64,000 nt of DNA from Sphingobacteruim zhuxiongii (lineage in GTDB: Bacteria; Bacteroidota; Bacteroidia; Sphingobacteriales; Sphingobacteriaceae). A model generated the notes under the pieces. That model saw only the letters and a list, made by a program, of their open reading frames with translations, did no database searches and was not told the origin of the DNA. Where the stretch lies: positions 2,852,001 through 2,916,000 of the forward strand of contig NZ_CP045652.1 of assembly GCF_009557615.1 (NCBI RefSeq), read 5' to 3'. This document shows positions 1 to 9,100 of the stretch, in pieces. Made by a program: the position numbers and the translations under genes. Numbering within the stretch: position 1 is the first letter of the stretch; each line of letters opens with the position of its first letter.

Positions 1-354
1 TCCCGCCCAAAAACGACCATATGCATCAAGCTTCCCATCATTAAATCGATTATTTGGCTTATCATATTCCGGATCAACAATGGGAATAAACGTACAACGT
101 TCAAAATCTAACGCAACAAATCCTTGATTACTCGCCGCAATATATTGGCCTAACTTATTTTTTGCCAGTGCAGTGATCTTTAACGAAAATTGATAGCAGG
201 TATGCTCGTCGTTTGAGGCATTCCAAATATGAACCTTTCCTAGTGCTATATCTAACCAAATTAATCTATTGTTTTCTGCTTCCCAAATTGGTCCTTCGCC
301 AAGTTCACAAGAAGAGTCGATTAGTAATTCGGGGGTTAAGATTTTATTTTTCAC
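1..354 (-). CDS. SMP-30/gluconolactonase family protein, 3' part missing (window edge)
   Basis: Reading the minus strand from a GTG at 352-354 gives about 118 residues that continue past the left edge. Near the N-terminus is ELGEGPIWE, followed by RLIWLDI, and close to the edge NNRFNDGKLDAYGRFWAG. These are the metal-ligand Glu and Asn/Asp segments of the SMP-30/gluconolactonase/LRE six-bladed propeller, which hydrolyses sugar lactones. There is no in-frame ATG before the upstream stop at 367-369, so the start is GTG (352-354) or the adjacent TTG (355-357). It lies 39 bp downstream of the symporter gene, in the same direction, and is probably the third gene of that operon. No signal peptide is seen, so a cytoplasmic lactonase is likely. 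Family assignment is firm; the substrate is unknown. Confidence 0.85.
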   Translation of the reverse strand, partial: MKNKILTPELLIDSSCELGEGPIWEAENNRLIWLDIALGKVHIWNASNDEHTCYQFSLKITALAKNKLGQYIAASNQGFVALDFERCTFIPIVDPEYDKPNNRFNDGKLDAYGRFWAG

Positions 355-393
355 CAATAAGTATTTTTAGAACTTCCACTATCTACCCCTTAC

Positions 394-1965
394 TTAAGCA
401 AATTTGATGTAAAAGAACAAGACAATTACAGTAATTATTCCCCACCAAAGCGTTGGATTTCTAAACCCCCTTTGTAAATATCTATCCTCATCTGACAGTC
501 TTAAGCTACTGCGATTCCATATCAATCCGACAAGTTCTTTTTCTTCTTTTTTCTTTGTGACAAGACTCACTAAAACTGAGGACACCATACAAACCCAGAA
601 TACAATTCCAGTTCGATTAAAAAAAGATAATTCTGGATAAGCGAACTCCAGTGCAACTGATAATGGAATTGTTAATAAACCAGCGAACACAGCAGCTGTA
701 TGAGTCGTCCCCTTCCACAATATTCCCAACAAAAACATCGTTGCTATTCCAGGAGTAAAATATCCATAGGCGCTCATCAAATAAATGAATATGGGCTTTT
801 CAGAATACAATGCTATTAGACCGGAGCAAATAATCCCTAATACCACAATAACAACACCAGATATCTTACCAAAATTCACTGATTCCCGCTCGGTTGCATT
901 CTTATTCATAAAAGGAATATAAATATCAATAGTCAGAATTGTAGTACATGAATTTATTGCTCCAGAAAGATGAGACATCACTGCAGCGATTAAACCCGCC
1001 ATCACTAGACCAACGAGTCCTGTTGGTAATAAATTTTCAACTAAGAGCGAAAAGAGAAGATCTGGTTTATCTAAATCCGGAAATAATTTAACCGCAACCA
1101 ATGCTGGAAATACTATCAGCAAAGGAATTATAAATTTAAGATAATCGCCAAAGATAATACCCATTCTTGCGTGCCATTCATTCTTCGCTGCCAACGTTCT
1201 TTGAACGATAAATTGATTAGTAGCATTGTAGAAAATACTTATGCAAAGCAACCCTCCAAGGTACATCGTCCACGGAAAGTCTGGATCATCCGCTGGCATA
1301 ATTAGCTTCCAATCCTTAGTTGTTTCCAACACTGCAGAAAAACCTCCTGCTGCATCGATAGTCGTATATGAAAGTGCAATCATTCCGATAATCAATACTG
1401 CTAATTGAACCATTTCAGTCCATATAACGGCTTTCAACCCTCCCAAAATAGTGTAAATACCGGTCGTTACGGCAAGTATCAATACGCAAGTCCAAATAGG
1501 AATACCTAACATGGCTTGCATTGTCAATGCACCTAAATACAGAACTGCGGCAATTTCAACGAAAATATATGTCAAAAGCACCAGAACCGCATAAATTGTT
1601 TTTGCACCTGTCCCGAATCGCCTCTGCAAAAACTCTGGCATAGTATAAAATCCATTTCGGAGGTAGAAAGGAAGAAAAATCCATAGCAGTGCATTGAATC
1701 CAATCAAGATTGCGCCCCACTCGACAACCATGGCAACGAAGCCACGATCGTATGCAACCCCCATAACACCAACGAGTTGATGGCTACTGATATTTGCGGC
1801 AATAATGCTACCACCAACCATCCACCATGGTAACTTATCGCCAGCTAAGAAATAATCCCGCTTGGATTGGCTTGTTTTTCTTGAGGAATAGATACCCAGG
1901 CCAACAATTAATAAAATGTAGATTAAAAATATAGCAAAATCGATATACGTAAAGTTAGGACTCAT
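394..1965 (-). CDS. Sodium:solute symporter (SSS/SLC5 family)
   Basis: The 523-residue protein is almost entirely hydrophobic helices, about 13 membrane segments, as expected for the SSS family. After the first helix comes GGSIIAANISSHQLVG (about residues 51-66), the conserved first-core-helix region where sodium and substrate bind. The family couples sodium entry to uptake of sugars, sialic acid, amino acids or vitamins. Start ATG at 1965 lies 6 bp after the ceramidase-family gene, and the SMP-30 gene follows 39 bp later. The context suggests it imports the product released or processed by the amidase and lactonase neighbours. Which sugar or acid is carried cannot be told from sequence. The C-terminal helix ends four residues before the stop and there is no sign of truncation. 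Confidence 0.9.
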   Translation of the reverse strand: MSPNFTYIDFAIFLIYILLIVGLGIYSSRKTSQSKRDYFLAGDKLPWWMVGGSIIAANISSHQLVGVMGVAYDRGFVAMVVEWGAILIGFNALLWIFLPFYLRNGFYTMPEFLQRRFGTGAKTIYAVLVLLTYIFVEIAAVLYLGALTMQAMLGIPIWTCVLILAVTTGIYTILGGLKAVIWTEMVQLAVLIIGMIALSYTTIDAAGGFSAVLETTKDWKLIMPADDPDFPWTMYLGGLLCISIFYNATNQFIVQRTLAAKNEWHARMGIIFGDYLKFIIPLLIVFPALVAVKLFPDLDKPDLLFSLLVENLLPTGLVGLVMAGLIAAVMSHLSGAINSCTTILTIDIYIPFMNKNATERESVNFGKISGVVIVVLGIICSGLIALYSEKPIFIYLMSAYGYFTPGIATMFLLGILWKGTTHTAAVFAGLLTIPLSVALEFAYPELSFFNRTGIVFWVCMVSSVLVSLVTKKKEEKELVGLIWNRSSLRLSDEDRYLQRGFRNPTLWWGIITVIVLFFYIKFA

Positions 1966-1971
1966 ATTTTT

Positions 1972-3360
1972 TTATTCGTTATTATTCAAGTTAACTATAG
2001 CCCGAACTACTCCGGATTCCAATTTTTCCAAGGAACCAGCTTCGAATGGTGTCTGCCAAACAGAGTATGCATCACTTTGATATAACTCTTTTGTTGGTAA
2101 GTATCCGATATATCCGTTTACAATATTAATGACCACCACAGGTGTGGGGAAAAATGCGTCTCTTATCTGCTTTTGAAAATGAACATAAGCCTCTGTACAC
2201 TGGCCAACGATAATAGTTTCGCCAACTTTCCAAATCCACACGGGAAGTTCGAAACTATCGTTATCTCCTAAAATTCTCCTTAATCCAATTTTTCGCCAAA
2301 GGCGCTCCTTTTCAACTGAATCGGAGGATTTAGTCCAAAGAGATTGAAGTTCAAGCTCTGAAGGTAAATCTCGAACAGGAAGTTTTACATAAATTATCTG
2401 TGGAATTAAAGTTGTTGAAATAGCAACGTCTGTCAAGCCCCAGATCGCTAAAGATGCGCCAGATTCCACGCTTCCTTGAAACGCTAGCGACTTACTTACA
2501 TCAATGAATTGGTAAATTGTAGACAAGACTGAATACCCCAATTGCCTACCATAATTATCAGCGACATCTACATCACCGACATACTGTATAGCCGGGGCTT
2601 GATCTCCTGAAGCTCCCTGTAGAAACATAAGATCCACTCCCACACTATCCTTGATAACTTCCCGCATAGCCCCAATATAATCTGGTGAAATTAGGTGGTT
2701 GTCCCAAGCTAGCGTTGTTGGATGACATGCATAATTAACGATCAAGAATTTGACGCGACTTTCCATATCAGTGACGCGTCCAACAAGCAGCGTATTATCT
2801 CCTGTAATTTCTGGGTTAAATCCTGTCAAATATCGATTTTCCTCTCCGCAATAGAAATCACGGTTTGTAGCTAAGTCGCAGCTTCCATATCGCCAATCTA
2901 ATCGTCCACTAAAAGATGTATCTAGAGCAGTTTGTATAGCGGCAATACTTGCTTCCAATAGAAAATCTAAATACGGTTTTATTAATTCCCCACCTTTTTT
3001 TTGCGAGTCAGCTAATGATAGACTTGGACCAGAATGGGTATGCGAGAGACAAAACATGAGGTTCGGCAATTCGATATTGAAATGCTTCCTTACACCTGTT
3101 CTGATGTAAGCCTCTTCGTCTGGTGTTTTCCACCAACCGAGGTCAGCTGAAATAATAATCGTTGGAGCTGAATGCTCGTTTTCTTGCAACGTTAAACAAT
3201 TAAGTTCTAAAGGTCGGTGAACGCCCTCACTATACTGAGAATCACCTGCACCCCAATTGCGAGTGTAAATACCGACTTTCGGTGTGATAATCTTTGTAGA
3301 GACTCCGATTATGCCTTCAAAAGCATTAGATATAGTTCCTTGTGCTGCTTTGCTTTTCAT
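1972..3360 (-). CDS. Neutral/alkaline ceramidase N-terminal-domain family protein (cytoplasmic-type)
   Basis: The 462-residue protein carries the hallmarks of the neutral/alkaline non-lysosomal ceramidase N-terminal domain (PF04734-like). These are IYTRNWGAGD near residues 31-40, LSHTHSGP at about 105-112 (zinc-ligand histidines), NYACHPTTL near 210 and FLQGASGDQAP near 250. Classical members cleave the amide of ceramide; many bacterial relatives beside sugar transporters have no tested substrate. No signal peptide is visible and it lacks the C-terminal domain of true ceramidases (about 650-750 residues), so a cytoplasmic amidase or esterase role is more likely than sphingolipid degradation. 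It is the first gene of an operon with an SSS symporter and an SMP-30 lactonase, and a GntR regulator lies upstream. Function within the family is uncertain. Confidence 0.8.
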   Translation of the reverse strand: MKSKAAQGTISNAFEGIIGVSTKIITPKVGIYTRNWGAGDSQYSEGVHRPLELNCLTLQENEHSAPTIIISADLGWWKTPDEEAYIRTGVRKHFNIELPNLMFCLSHTHSGPSLSLADSQKKGGELIKPYLDFLLEASIAAIQTALDTSFSGRLDWRYGSCDLATNRDFYCGEENRYLTGFNPEITGDNTLLVGRVTDMESRVKFLIVNYACHPTTLAWDNHLISPDYIGAMREVIKDSVGVDLMFLQGASGDQAPAIQYVGDVDVADNYGRQLGYSVLSTIYQFIDVSKSLAFQGSVESGASLAIWGLTDVAISTTLIPQIIYVKLPVRDLPSELELQSLWTKSSDSVEKERLWRKIGLRRILGDNDSFELPVWIWKVGETIIVGQCTEAYVHFQKQIRDAFFPTPVVVINIVNGYIGYLPTKELYQSDAYSVWQTPFEAGSLEKLESGVVRAIVNLNNNE

Positions 3361-3427
3361 ATTGTAGAGATGAAGCTTGCGTTAAATATTCACGCAATTT
3401 CTATCATAATTTAAAATCAGTTCGCTC

Positions 3428-3435
3428 CAAATATA
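3428..3435 (-). promoter_or_regulatory. Possible -7 promoter element (TATATTTG) proximal to amidase operon
   Basis: The minus strand reads TATATTTG, a full match to the Bacteroidota TAnnTTTG element, about 68 bp upstream of the ceramidase-family start. No TTG is found at 19-21 bp spacing, so support is weak. Confidence 0.3.
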
Positions 3436-3583
3436 TTGAGGCCCTTAAACATGAATAAGATTTGGTCTACAACTAGGAAACTCGCGAAATTATCCTCGTT
3501 GTTATTAAAAATTGGTTCAAAACAGTCAAAAAATTCAACGATATTTTTAACACATCATAATTAACCAGTCTATTCGGTAAAAA

Positions 3584-3591
3584 CAAATATA
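3584..3591 (-). promoter_or_regulatory. Possible -7 promoter element (TATATTTG) next to the GntR operator
   Basis: The minus strand reads TATATTTG, matching TAnnTTTG. It lies 4 bp downstream, in the direction of transcription, of the palindrome at 3596-3607. That is where a repressor would block RNA polymerase, which favours this as the regulated promoter. No convincing -33 element was found. Confidence 0.35.
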
Positions 3592-3595
3592 TATA

Positions 3596-3607
3596 AAATG
3601 TATACAA
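3596..3607. promoter_or_regulatory. Putative GntR/FCD operator (TGTATACA core)
   Basis: AAATGTATACAA occurs here and again, identically, at 4362-4373 just upstream of the GntR gene. The core TGTATACA is a perfect palindrome of the kind bound by FadR/FCD-type GntR proteins. A shared 12-mer in the two promoters of a regulator and its adjacent operon suggests one regulon with autoregulation. This is an inference from sequence only. Confidence 0.6.
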
Positions 3608-3652
3608 AAACATGTCATTTTTGTAAATAAAAAAGAAAAGAATTTTGAGAAC

Positions 3653-3684
3653 AAAAAAAGCCTAGCAATCGATTCGCTAAGCTT
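3653..3684 (-). terminator. Rho-independent terminator of the upstream GntR gene
   Basis: Arms at 3658-3666 and 3676-3684 form a 9-bp stem on the minus strand, with one G-U pair and a 9-nt loop. A run of seven T follows in the minus-strand direction (3653-3659). It begins 20 bp after the GntR stop, separating that gene from the amidase operon. Confidence 0.8.
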
Positions 3685-3704
3685 CAAAACAAGTAAAAGT
3701 CCCC

Positions 3705-4340
3705 CTATCCCAAATCCAAGGACTCCAATTCCCCGCGATGCAAATGCGATCTTAAAATCCCCATTGCCTTTTCGAAATCTTTATCTTTTATCGCGCTTAG
3801 AATTTCGCGATGTTCTCTATCTGTTTTTTCGTAGTCGTCCATTTGAGAGGCTCTACCTAACTTAAAATGAAAAAGTGGAATATTACTCGACTTATAAATA
3901 AGTGTTAGCTTATCATTATCAGCAATATCAAACAAACATTCATGAAACTTTACGTCGGCTTCACAAGCGCCACCATAATATCCGCTAGAAACCATTAAGC
4001 TAAAATCTTCACAAATCTTTTCCAACTCCAGGATTTGCTGTTCATTAATCTTCTGACAAGCAAGCTGCAGGGCCCCCAACTCTAAAACCTCACGTAGTTC
4101 TCTGATTTGCTTGAGGTCTTCCATGCTCATCGACTTCACGAAATATCCAGATTTCTCACCTTTCACTAATAAACCCTCACCCAGTAAGCGAATCAATGCT
4201 TCGCGTATAGCTACACGGCTTACTTCCATCTTCTTTGCCCAAGCATCTTCTTTCAAGCGACTTCCGGGAACCAATTGGTTTGATAATATTTTGCCTCGAA
4301 TTTCTAGGTAAACTTTTTCTGCTAGTGAATCTTCTTTCAT
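3705..4340 (-). CDS. GntR family transcriptional regulator with FCD domain
   Basis: The 211-residue protein has an N-terminal winged helix-turn-helix (about residues 5-70). It contains LVPGSRLKEDAWAKKMEVS and the GntR signature RVAIREALIRLLGEGLLV. An all-helical FCD effector domain follows, ending with HREILSAIKDKDFEKAMGILRSHL, where Asp/His residues usually hold a metal that contacts a carboxylate ligand. FCD regulators typically sense sugar acids or other organic acids. It lies upstream of and codirectional with the amidase-symporter-lactonase operon but has its own terminator. Its promoter carries the palindrome at 4362-4373, and the same sequence lies before the operon, so local repression with autoregulation is the simplest reading. 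The ligand is unknown. Confidence 0.92.
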   Translation of the reverse strand: MKEDSLAEKVYLEIRGKILSNQLVPGSRLKEDAWAKKMEVSRVAIREALIRLLGEGLLVKGEKSGYFVKSMSMEDLKQIRELREVLELGALQLACQKINEQQILELEKICEDFSLMVSSGYYGGACEADVKFHECLFDIADNDKLTLIYKSSNIPLFHFKLGRASQMDDYEKTDREHREILSAIKDKDFEKAMGILRSHLHRGELESLDLG

Positions 4341-4360
4341 AACGAACTAAATCCTATATA

Positions 4361-4373
4361 CAAATGTATACAA
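4361..4373. promoter_or_regulatory. GntR promoter -7 element overlapping its putative operator
   Basis: On the minus strand TACATTTG (4361-4368) fits the TAnnTTTG -7 consensus about 20 bp before the GntR start. It overlaps AAATGTATACAA (4362-4373), the same 12-mer found at 3596-3607. Overlap of promoter and palindrome suggests autorepression. Confidence 0.55.
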
Positions 4374-4464
4374 TTTCTTAAAATACTCGCATACTTCTGC
4401 ATCATATCAATTAGGAGTCGTAGATAATTGCTTACTTCCCCTAAAACTGAAGGCAAAGTGCTCA

Positions 4465-4501
4465 AAAATAAAGGCGGACTTTATTTCTAAAGACCGCCTT
4501 T
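4465..4501 (-). terminator. Terminator of the small charged-protein gene
   Basis: A 14-bp inverted repeat (4470-4483 and 4488-4501, one mismatch, TTTC loop) is rich in GC in the middle. On the minus strand it is followed by ATTTTT. It lies 12 bp after the stop of the 61-residue gene, supporting that gene as a real, separately transcribed unit. Confidence 0.75.
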
Positions 4502-4513
4502 ACACGATTAAAA

Positions 4514-4699
4514 CTACTCGTCATCCTTTTGTTTATTCTCGCTTTTCTTCTCTTTTTTATTATGCGTGATATCTTCGCCTTTGAATTCATTTTCTTCATG
4601 CTCTCGGCTATCTAGCTTATCCTTATTCTGAAACTGCTTTGCCTGAGTCGCATGATTTACTGGATTGTTTGATCTCCCTTGGTTATTTTGTGTTCCCAT
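4514..4699 (-). CDS. Small, highly charged hypothetical protein (61 aa)
   Basis: I do not recognise a family. The protein is entirely hydrophilic, rich in Asn, Gln, Lys, Glu and Asp, with no hydrophobic segment and almost no aromatic residues. It is probably disordered in solution. The first half is Asn/Gln-rich (MGTQNNQGRSNNPVNH) and the second half alternates Lys and Glu/Asp (KKEKKSENKQKDDE). A purine-rich stretch (AAAAAGAAGATG on the minus strand) precedes the ATG and a strong terminator follows, which argues for a true gene. Such short charged proteins in this phylum are sometimes stress-related, but nothing in the sequence shows that here. It stands alone between the GntR gene and the SWIM/WGR pair. 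Confidence 0.55.
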   Translation of the reverse strand: MGTQNNQGRSNNPVNHATQAKQFQNKDKLDSREHEENEFKGEDITHNKKEKKSENKQKDDE

Positions 4700-4764
4700 C
4701 TTCTTTTTCTTTTTCGTTCAACCATTGATGTCAATTCTTAAACAAGCCAAATGAGAAAAATGTT

Positions 4765-6099
4765 TTAATTTGATAACATCTTGACAGCAAGGATGTGTTT
4801 ACACAGACCACGCTTACCCTGATGATTCGTAAACCAATCACATGTACAACGACTTTGTTCGCCTTGCAGAATAACCGTATGTTTAACATCGGAACCTGCT
4901 ACCCTAGCTTCAATATAACCCTCCGTATCCTTTAGAATCTCCACGCCCTGCGTAGCAACAAGTTTCTTAGCATTCTTTAGTCGAGGATTTAAAGCCAAAA
5001 TACGCTCCATTTTAAACGGTAGTCGACGATAATAGTGCTGCGAATTATGTAGGTCGTAACCTAACAGTCCAACTGAAGAAAGTGAGGCCGTTAAACTGTC
5101 CATTGTGCTAAAATCTACGTCATGCTCGATAGAAAGTAAAGTAGGATCGAACATCTCATTTGAATTCAATAGCGAATTAACGCCCAGTACCCACTCATCC
5201 GGTACATCTTGAACCATATTCTCCAACACATTACCTTCACCTGAAAAGCCACGAAAACTATCTGGCGATAGAGATAATGTCATGCGCATGGTTTTGAAAT
5301 CAGCAACGAAGGAGCTACTCTCGCCATCCAACTCTTGGTATACCGTTAAATTATCAATGTATGGAAGAATTCCTTCTAACAGCCGAAGCCTTTGAATCCC
5401 GCCAATACGCACCGCCCCTTGACTTGCAACAGGCGTTAAGACAAATCGATTAGCACGCTGGCTCAGGTAAAATGTACCTTTCGTCGCTCCCTTTGGAATA
5501 CTTTGAAAGAGTTGAACTACCTGTACTTTATTGAGATTAAAGCGTTGCTCCATACCAGCAAGATATAATTGAACAGAGGTCAAACCTTTTATCCAACGTT
5601 CCGGTAAGCGCACTTTCTTCTCTACAATTTTTCCTTTACTTGTGCTTATCGAAACCTCCTTACTTCCCACGCCTAAAATCATTTTCTCAGTCTTCTTCAC
5701 TGCATTTAAGGCGTTTAACATCGGCTCATTGAAATCTACATTCGTTGTTCCACTGGCAAGAAACTCTCCGTCAATTGCATCCTCTAATAAATCTAATCGC
5801 GCGTAAACGCCATTGCAGGATGAAAATCCCTCAAAACGAATTTGATCAGTCCCTGCCGAAACAATCGGATCGCGTAAGCTTGGAGGGATAGGTCCAAAAC
5901 TTGAACGAACGACCTTTGATAGTGTCATCAAACATTTGGCACTCGTTAGCGGATCTGTCAAATTACCCCAAAAAAAACAGGGCACATTATTTATCTCCGT
6001 TAGTTCGGCTTGATGTGAAAGAACAAGCTGCTGAATTCCTGATTTTTGGGTCAAAACGGAATTACCAGAATAGGAAATTGCAATATCTGTAGTCGCCAT
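4765..6099 (-). CDS. SWIM zinc-finger domain protein
   Basis: The 444-residue protein ends in a SWIM motif: CTCDWFTNHQGKRGLCKH, i.e. C-x-C, a spacer, then C-x-H, in the last 30 residues. SWIM fingers bind zinc and are found in proteins that contact nucleic acids or protein partners. The rest matches no domain I can name and has no signal peptide or membrane segment. The gene starts 4 bp after the WGR-domain gene, so the two form an operon. SWIM proteins and WGR/MolR-type proteins occur together in bacteria, usually with a MoxR ATPase and a VWA protein (the E. coli yehL-yehM-yehP-yehQ and molR neighbourhood). Neither partner is seen here. Molecular function is unknown. Confidence 0.85.
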   Translation of the reverse strand: MATTDIAISYSGNSVLTQKSGIQQLVLSHQAELTEINNVPCFFWGNLTDPLTSAKCLMTLSKVVRSSFGPIPPSLRDPIVSAGTDQIRFEGFSSCNGVYARLDLLEDAIDGEFLASGTTNVDFNEPMLNALNAVKKTEKMILGVGSKEVSISTSKGKIVEKKVRLPERWIKGLTSVQLYLAGMEQRFNLNKVQVVQLFQSIPKGATKGTFYLSQRANRFVLTPVASQGAVRIGGIQRLRLLEGILPYIDNLTVYQELDGESSSFVADFKTMRMTLSLSPDSFRGFSGEGNVLENMVQDVPDEWVLGVNSLLNSNEMFDPTLLSIEHDVDFSTMDSLTASLSSVGLLGYDLHNSQHYYRRLPFKMERILALNPRLKNAKKLVATQGVEILKDTEGYIEARVAGSDVKHTVILQGEQSRCTCDWFTNHQGKRGLCKHILAVKMLSN

Positions 6100-6103
6100 A
6101 GGT

Positions 6104-9100
6104 TTATTTTAATATTTTCTTAAGCAAAGGTTGAAGTGATTTATAGGCTTCAAATTGCTGTATTGATTGTCTTAAATTTTCATTTAATCTTTGTCCACTT
6201 TTCTGCTGTAAATCGTAGAATAGCTCAATTACTTTCTTAAAGTTCGTTGGCATTTTATCCTTCAGCACAAGTCCCTGAAGCAGCAGACTTAACAATTGTA
6301 AAATAGCATCATTATGCTTCGCTGAGACATCTTTGCTTTGTTCCAAAACCTCAACAAATCGACCGATAGGTCCAAAATCTCCATTCATTAATAATATCAG
6401 ATGTTTTGATAGAAGATCCAGGGGCAATCTATTCTGTTCAACGGTTTGAAGAAAAACTTCCACGCAAGTTGCGCGAATGATTTTATCTCCATTAAATAGC
6501 GCGGTAGCCAAATATAAGGCGGAAGGATCGCGGAAAATATAAAATGGATAGAACATCTGTTCCAGAAGCCCTTTTGTTTGCTTTGTATTCCAAACGGCCA
6601 TTCTATTAAACGATAAGGCATATAAATAGGCTAAACCATCAGGATTTTGCGGCACTAAACTATAGGCATAGCGAACATCATTCGTGCTCAGTGAATATCC
6701 TAAATTATTGTTCCTACCACGATTGAAAATATCCAATGCAAAAAGGAAGGTTTTCGGGTAGTCTTGGAAAGCTGGCAATTCCACATCTAATTCGTTCCCA
6801 ATCAATACTTCTTCTTGTTTCTTCGTCTGGTAATTATATTGGCTACTATAGACTTCTTTTAATTTCAATTTCGGATCCAAGGGTTTCACAGCGTACACAG
6901 CAGAACCAAACACCGTATCTTCGAATGCTGGAAATTCATCCAAGGGATGATTGCTTCTCGCTATAGTTGCATAAACGCCAAGGGCTGCATCTTCCTTATT
7001 GTCTTTTCCTACAATCAGCTTGGATAACCATCCTTTCTTTTTAATCGGTATTTCCTTTATCAATCCGAAGGCATAGCTCAATGCGCTAGCGATAAAATCG
7101 TCTTTTATCAACTCAATTTTCTTCTCCAAGCCATTGACTCCCTCCCTAACGGTCCGACTTAACGCAATGGAAAAATCGATTAAATTGACTTCAACCGCAG
7201 CATCTTGATAAGCTAAAATACGATCGACTAATATATCCGGAGCAATCCAAAAAGGCTTATGGCTAGGTAAACTGAGCGCAACAAGTTGAATCCCATCTTT
7301 CCATCTTCTTTGCCATAGCTCCATTAAAGGATTAAGTAAACTTATTAAATGAGATACATTCGCATATTTATTATCATTGAAATATATTTTCGACGGATTA
7401 TAGTAATGCTCAATAAAGATTGCCGAAAATATTTGACACCAACAGGTATCCGAATAGGTATTTTTTAATTTATTAATATATGGCTCGAGTTGTTTTTTGT
7501 AGTCCGACGGAAAATTCGGAAGCTGAAGCGTCCAAGCATTCATTAGAATCTCCATGTCCAATGGATCCTCGCTATGAATAACCTGCCCAACTTGGAACAA
7601 GATATCATTCCAATCAATGGGTAATACAACCTCCTCATTCAATTTGGTAGATTCTTCAGGAGCATAAGCATAACTGCTCGAATCTCCACCAGCTAAAGTT
7701 GCGAGCAAATCATCCTCGGTATAATAAGTGTCCGTCGTAGACAATGTTATATTCAAATCTTTGCTAATTGCCCCCAGCATCTGTGCACTGTAGAGGTTTA
7801 GCTTATCTGATAACTCGTCCGAGTAATTAGCTTGATGTTTCAGGATAAATTTGGCAGCGCGTTCTTGTAGCTGTAAATCTGAAATCATAAATGTGTCGGC
7901 AATGAGCAAACTTGCCTGATCTTTAAAGTCAGGATACTCTTTCAGCAATTTATCAATTTGAATAATCAAAGCCTTGATGCCTCCTTTCATATCCGAACGC
8001 ATAAATACCGGTGGCAGCCAATTAAAGAACTCCTCCCTATCGAAATCTGGATGTCCAATAATGGGCTTAAACAAGTTGATCGCAAAGTTTACAGGCCCCG
8101 TATCCTCACTATGTAATAATGGAAAAATTTGATGTTGAGCCTTGATAATCGAATCCTCATCTAATTCAATTTGTAAGATCAAATTTCGAAAAAATGACTT
8201 CGTCTGATTATTCCAGTTTTTAGTTTGAATCTCTAAAGAACCATTAACCAGAAACTCCTTATCAATCTTTCCTCGAGATAAGAGCTTAGCAAAAAGGATG
8301 TGCCACAGTAGATCATTCGTTTTCTTTGAATAGTCGTAGGAATGGTAAATGTTGTTAATATTCGAGTCGTAATCAAATAGTAAAGGGACATCCCTTGTTA
8401 TTGCCAATTCGTCTGTAAGGAAGTTTTCAATTAAAGCATCCTTTGCATCTTCTCGCTTTCTGGATGTAAAATTAACAAGCGCGTTCGCATAAATCTCTGG
8501 GTTATGCTGCAGTAAGCCTCTATCTTCCCAGAAACGCAAATTACCATAGTCTAGAAACAGCCATTCATTTTTTTGAAATTGCTGTTGCAAATAGTCGCTC
8601 AACCAATCCGGCTTCGCCCAATCCACAATATCAAAAACTAAGGGATCTTTGGGTGTGTCAATCAGTTCAACAAACTCCGTCCAGGTGCTCGCGTCAGATA
8701 AACTGAAAGTACCTAGCGCTAATAACTTGATCACTCGAATCTGCATCGTGGTACCGCGAAAACCCCAAGAATAGGTGTTGTGCATCTTGTAGGCAGGTTC
8801 ATTTTTCAGGTCTACATAGGTCATGTAGAATCGCTTCGCGGAACGAATCTCCTTTTTTATCAATTCCAAATTCCCCTTTGCATAGGATTGCAGGAAAGGT
8901 AAAACATTGGCTTGCTTACCACTGATGATTAACTCCTTGAGAGCGGCAATTACTTCCTCTTTTTCTTGAGCGGATGCCGATTTTCTCGGCAATGCACCTT
9001 CTTTCGCAGGTTGCTTCGCTACGTTGACAGTTCCATCTTCTGAATAACCTTTCTTGGTTTTTTCATTGATCAATTTCTCTGCATCTTTTAAGCAAGCGTC

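Larger units (their letters stand above)
3361..3704. other. Intergenic region between GntR gene and amidase operon
   Basis: This 344-bp gap holds a terminator for the GntR gene (3653-3684), a GntR-type palindrome (3596-3607) and two minus-strand TATATTTG elements fitting the TAnnTTTG -7 consensus, at 3584-3591 and 3428-3435. The first lies 4 bp from the palindrome and would give a leader of about 215 nt; the second would give about 60 nt. Neither has a good -33 TTG at normal spacing. I see no gene here. Confidence 0.5.
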
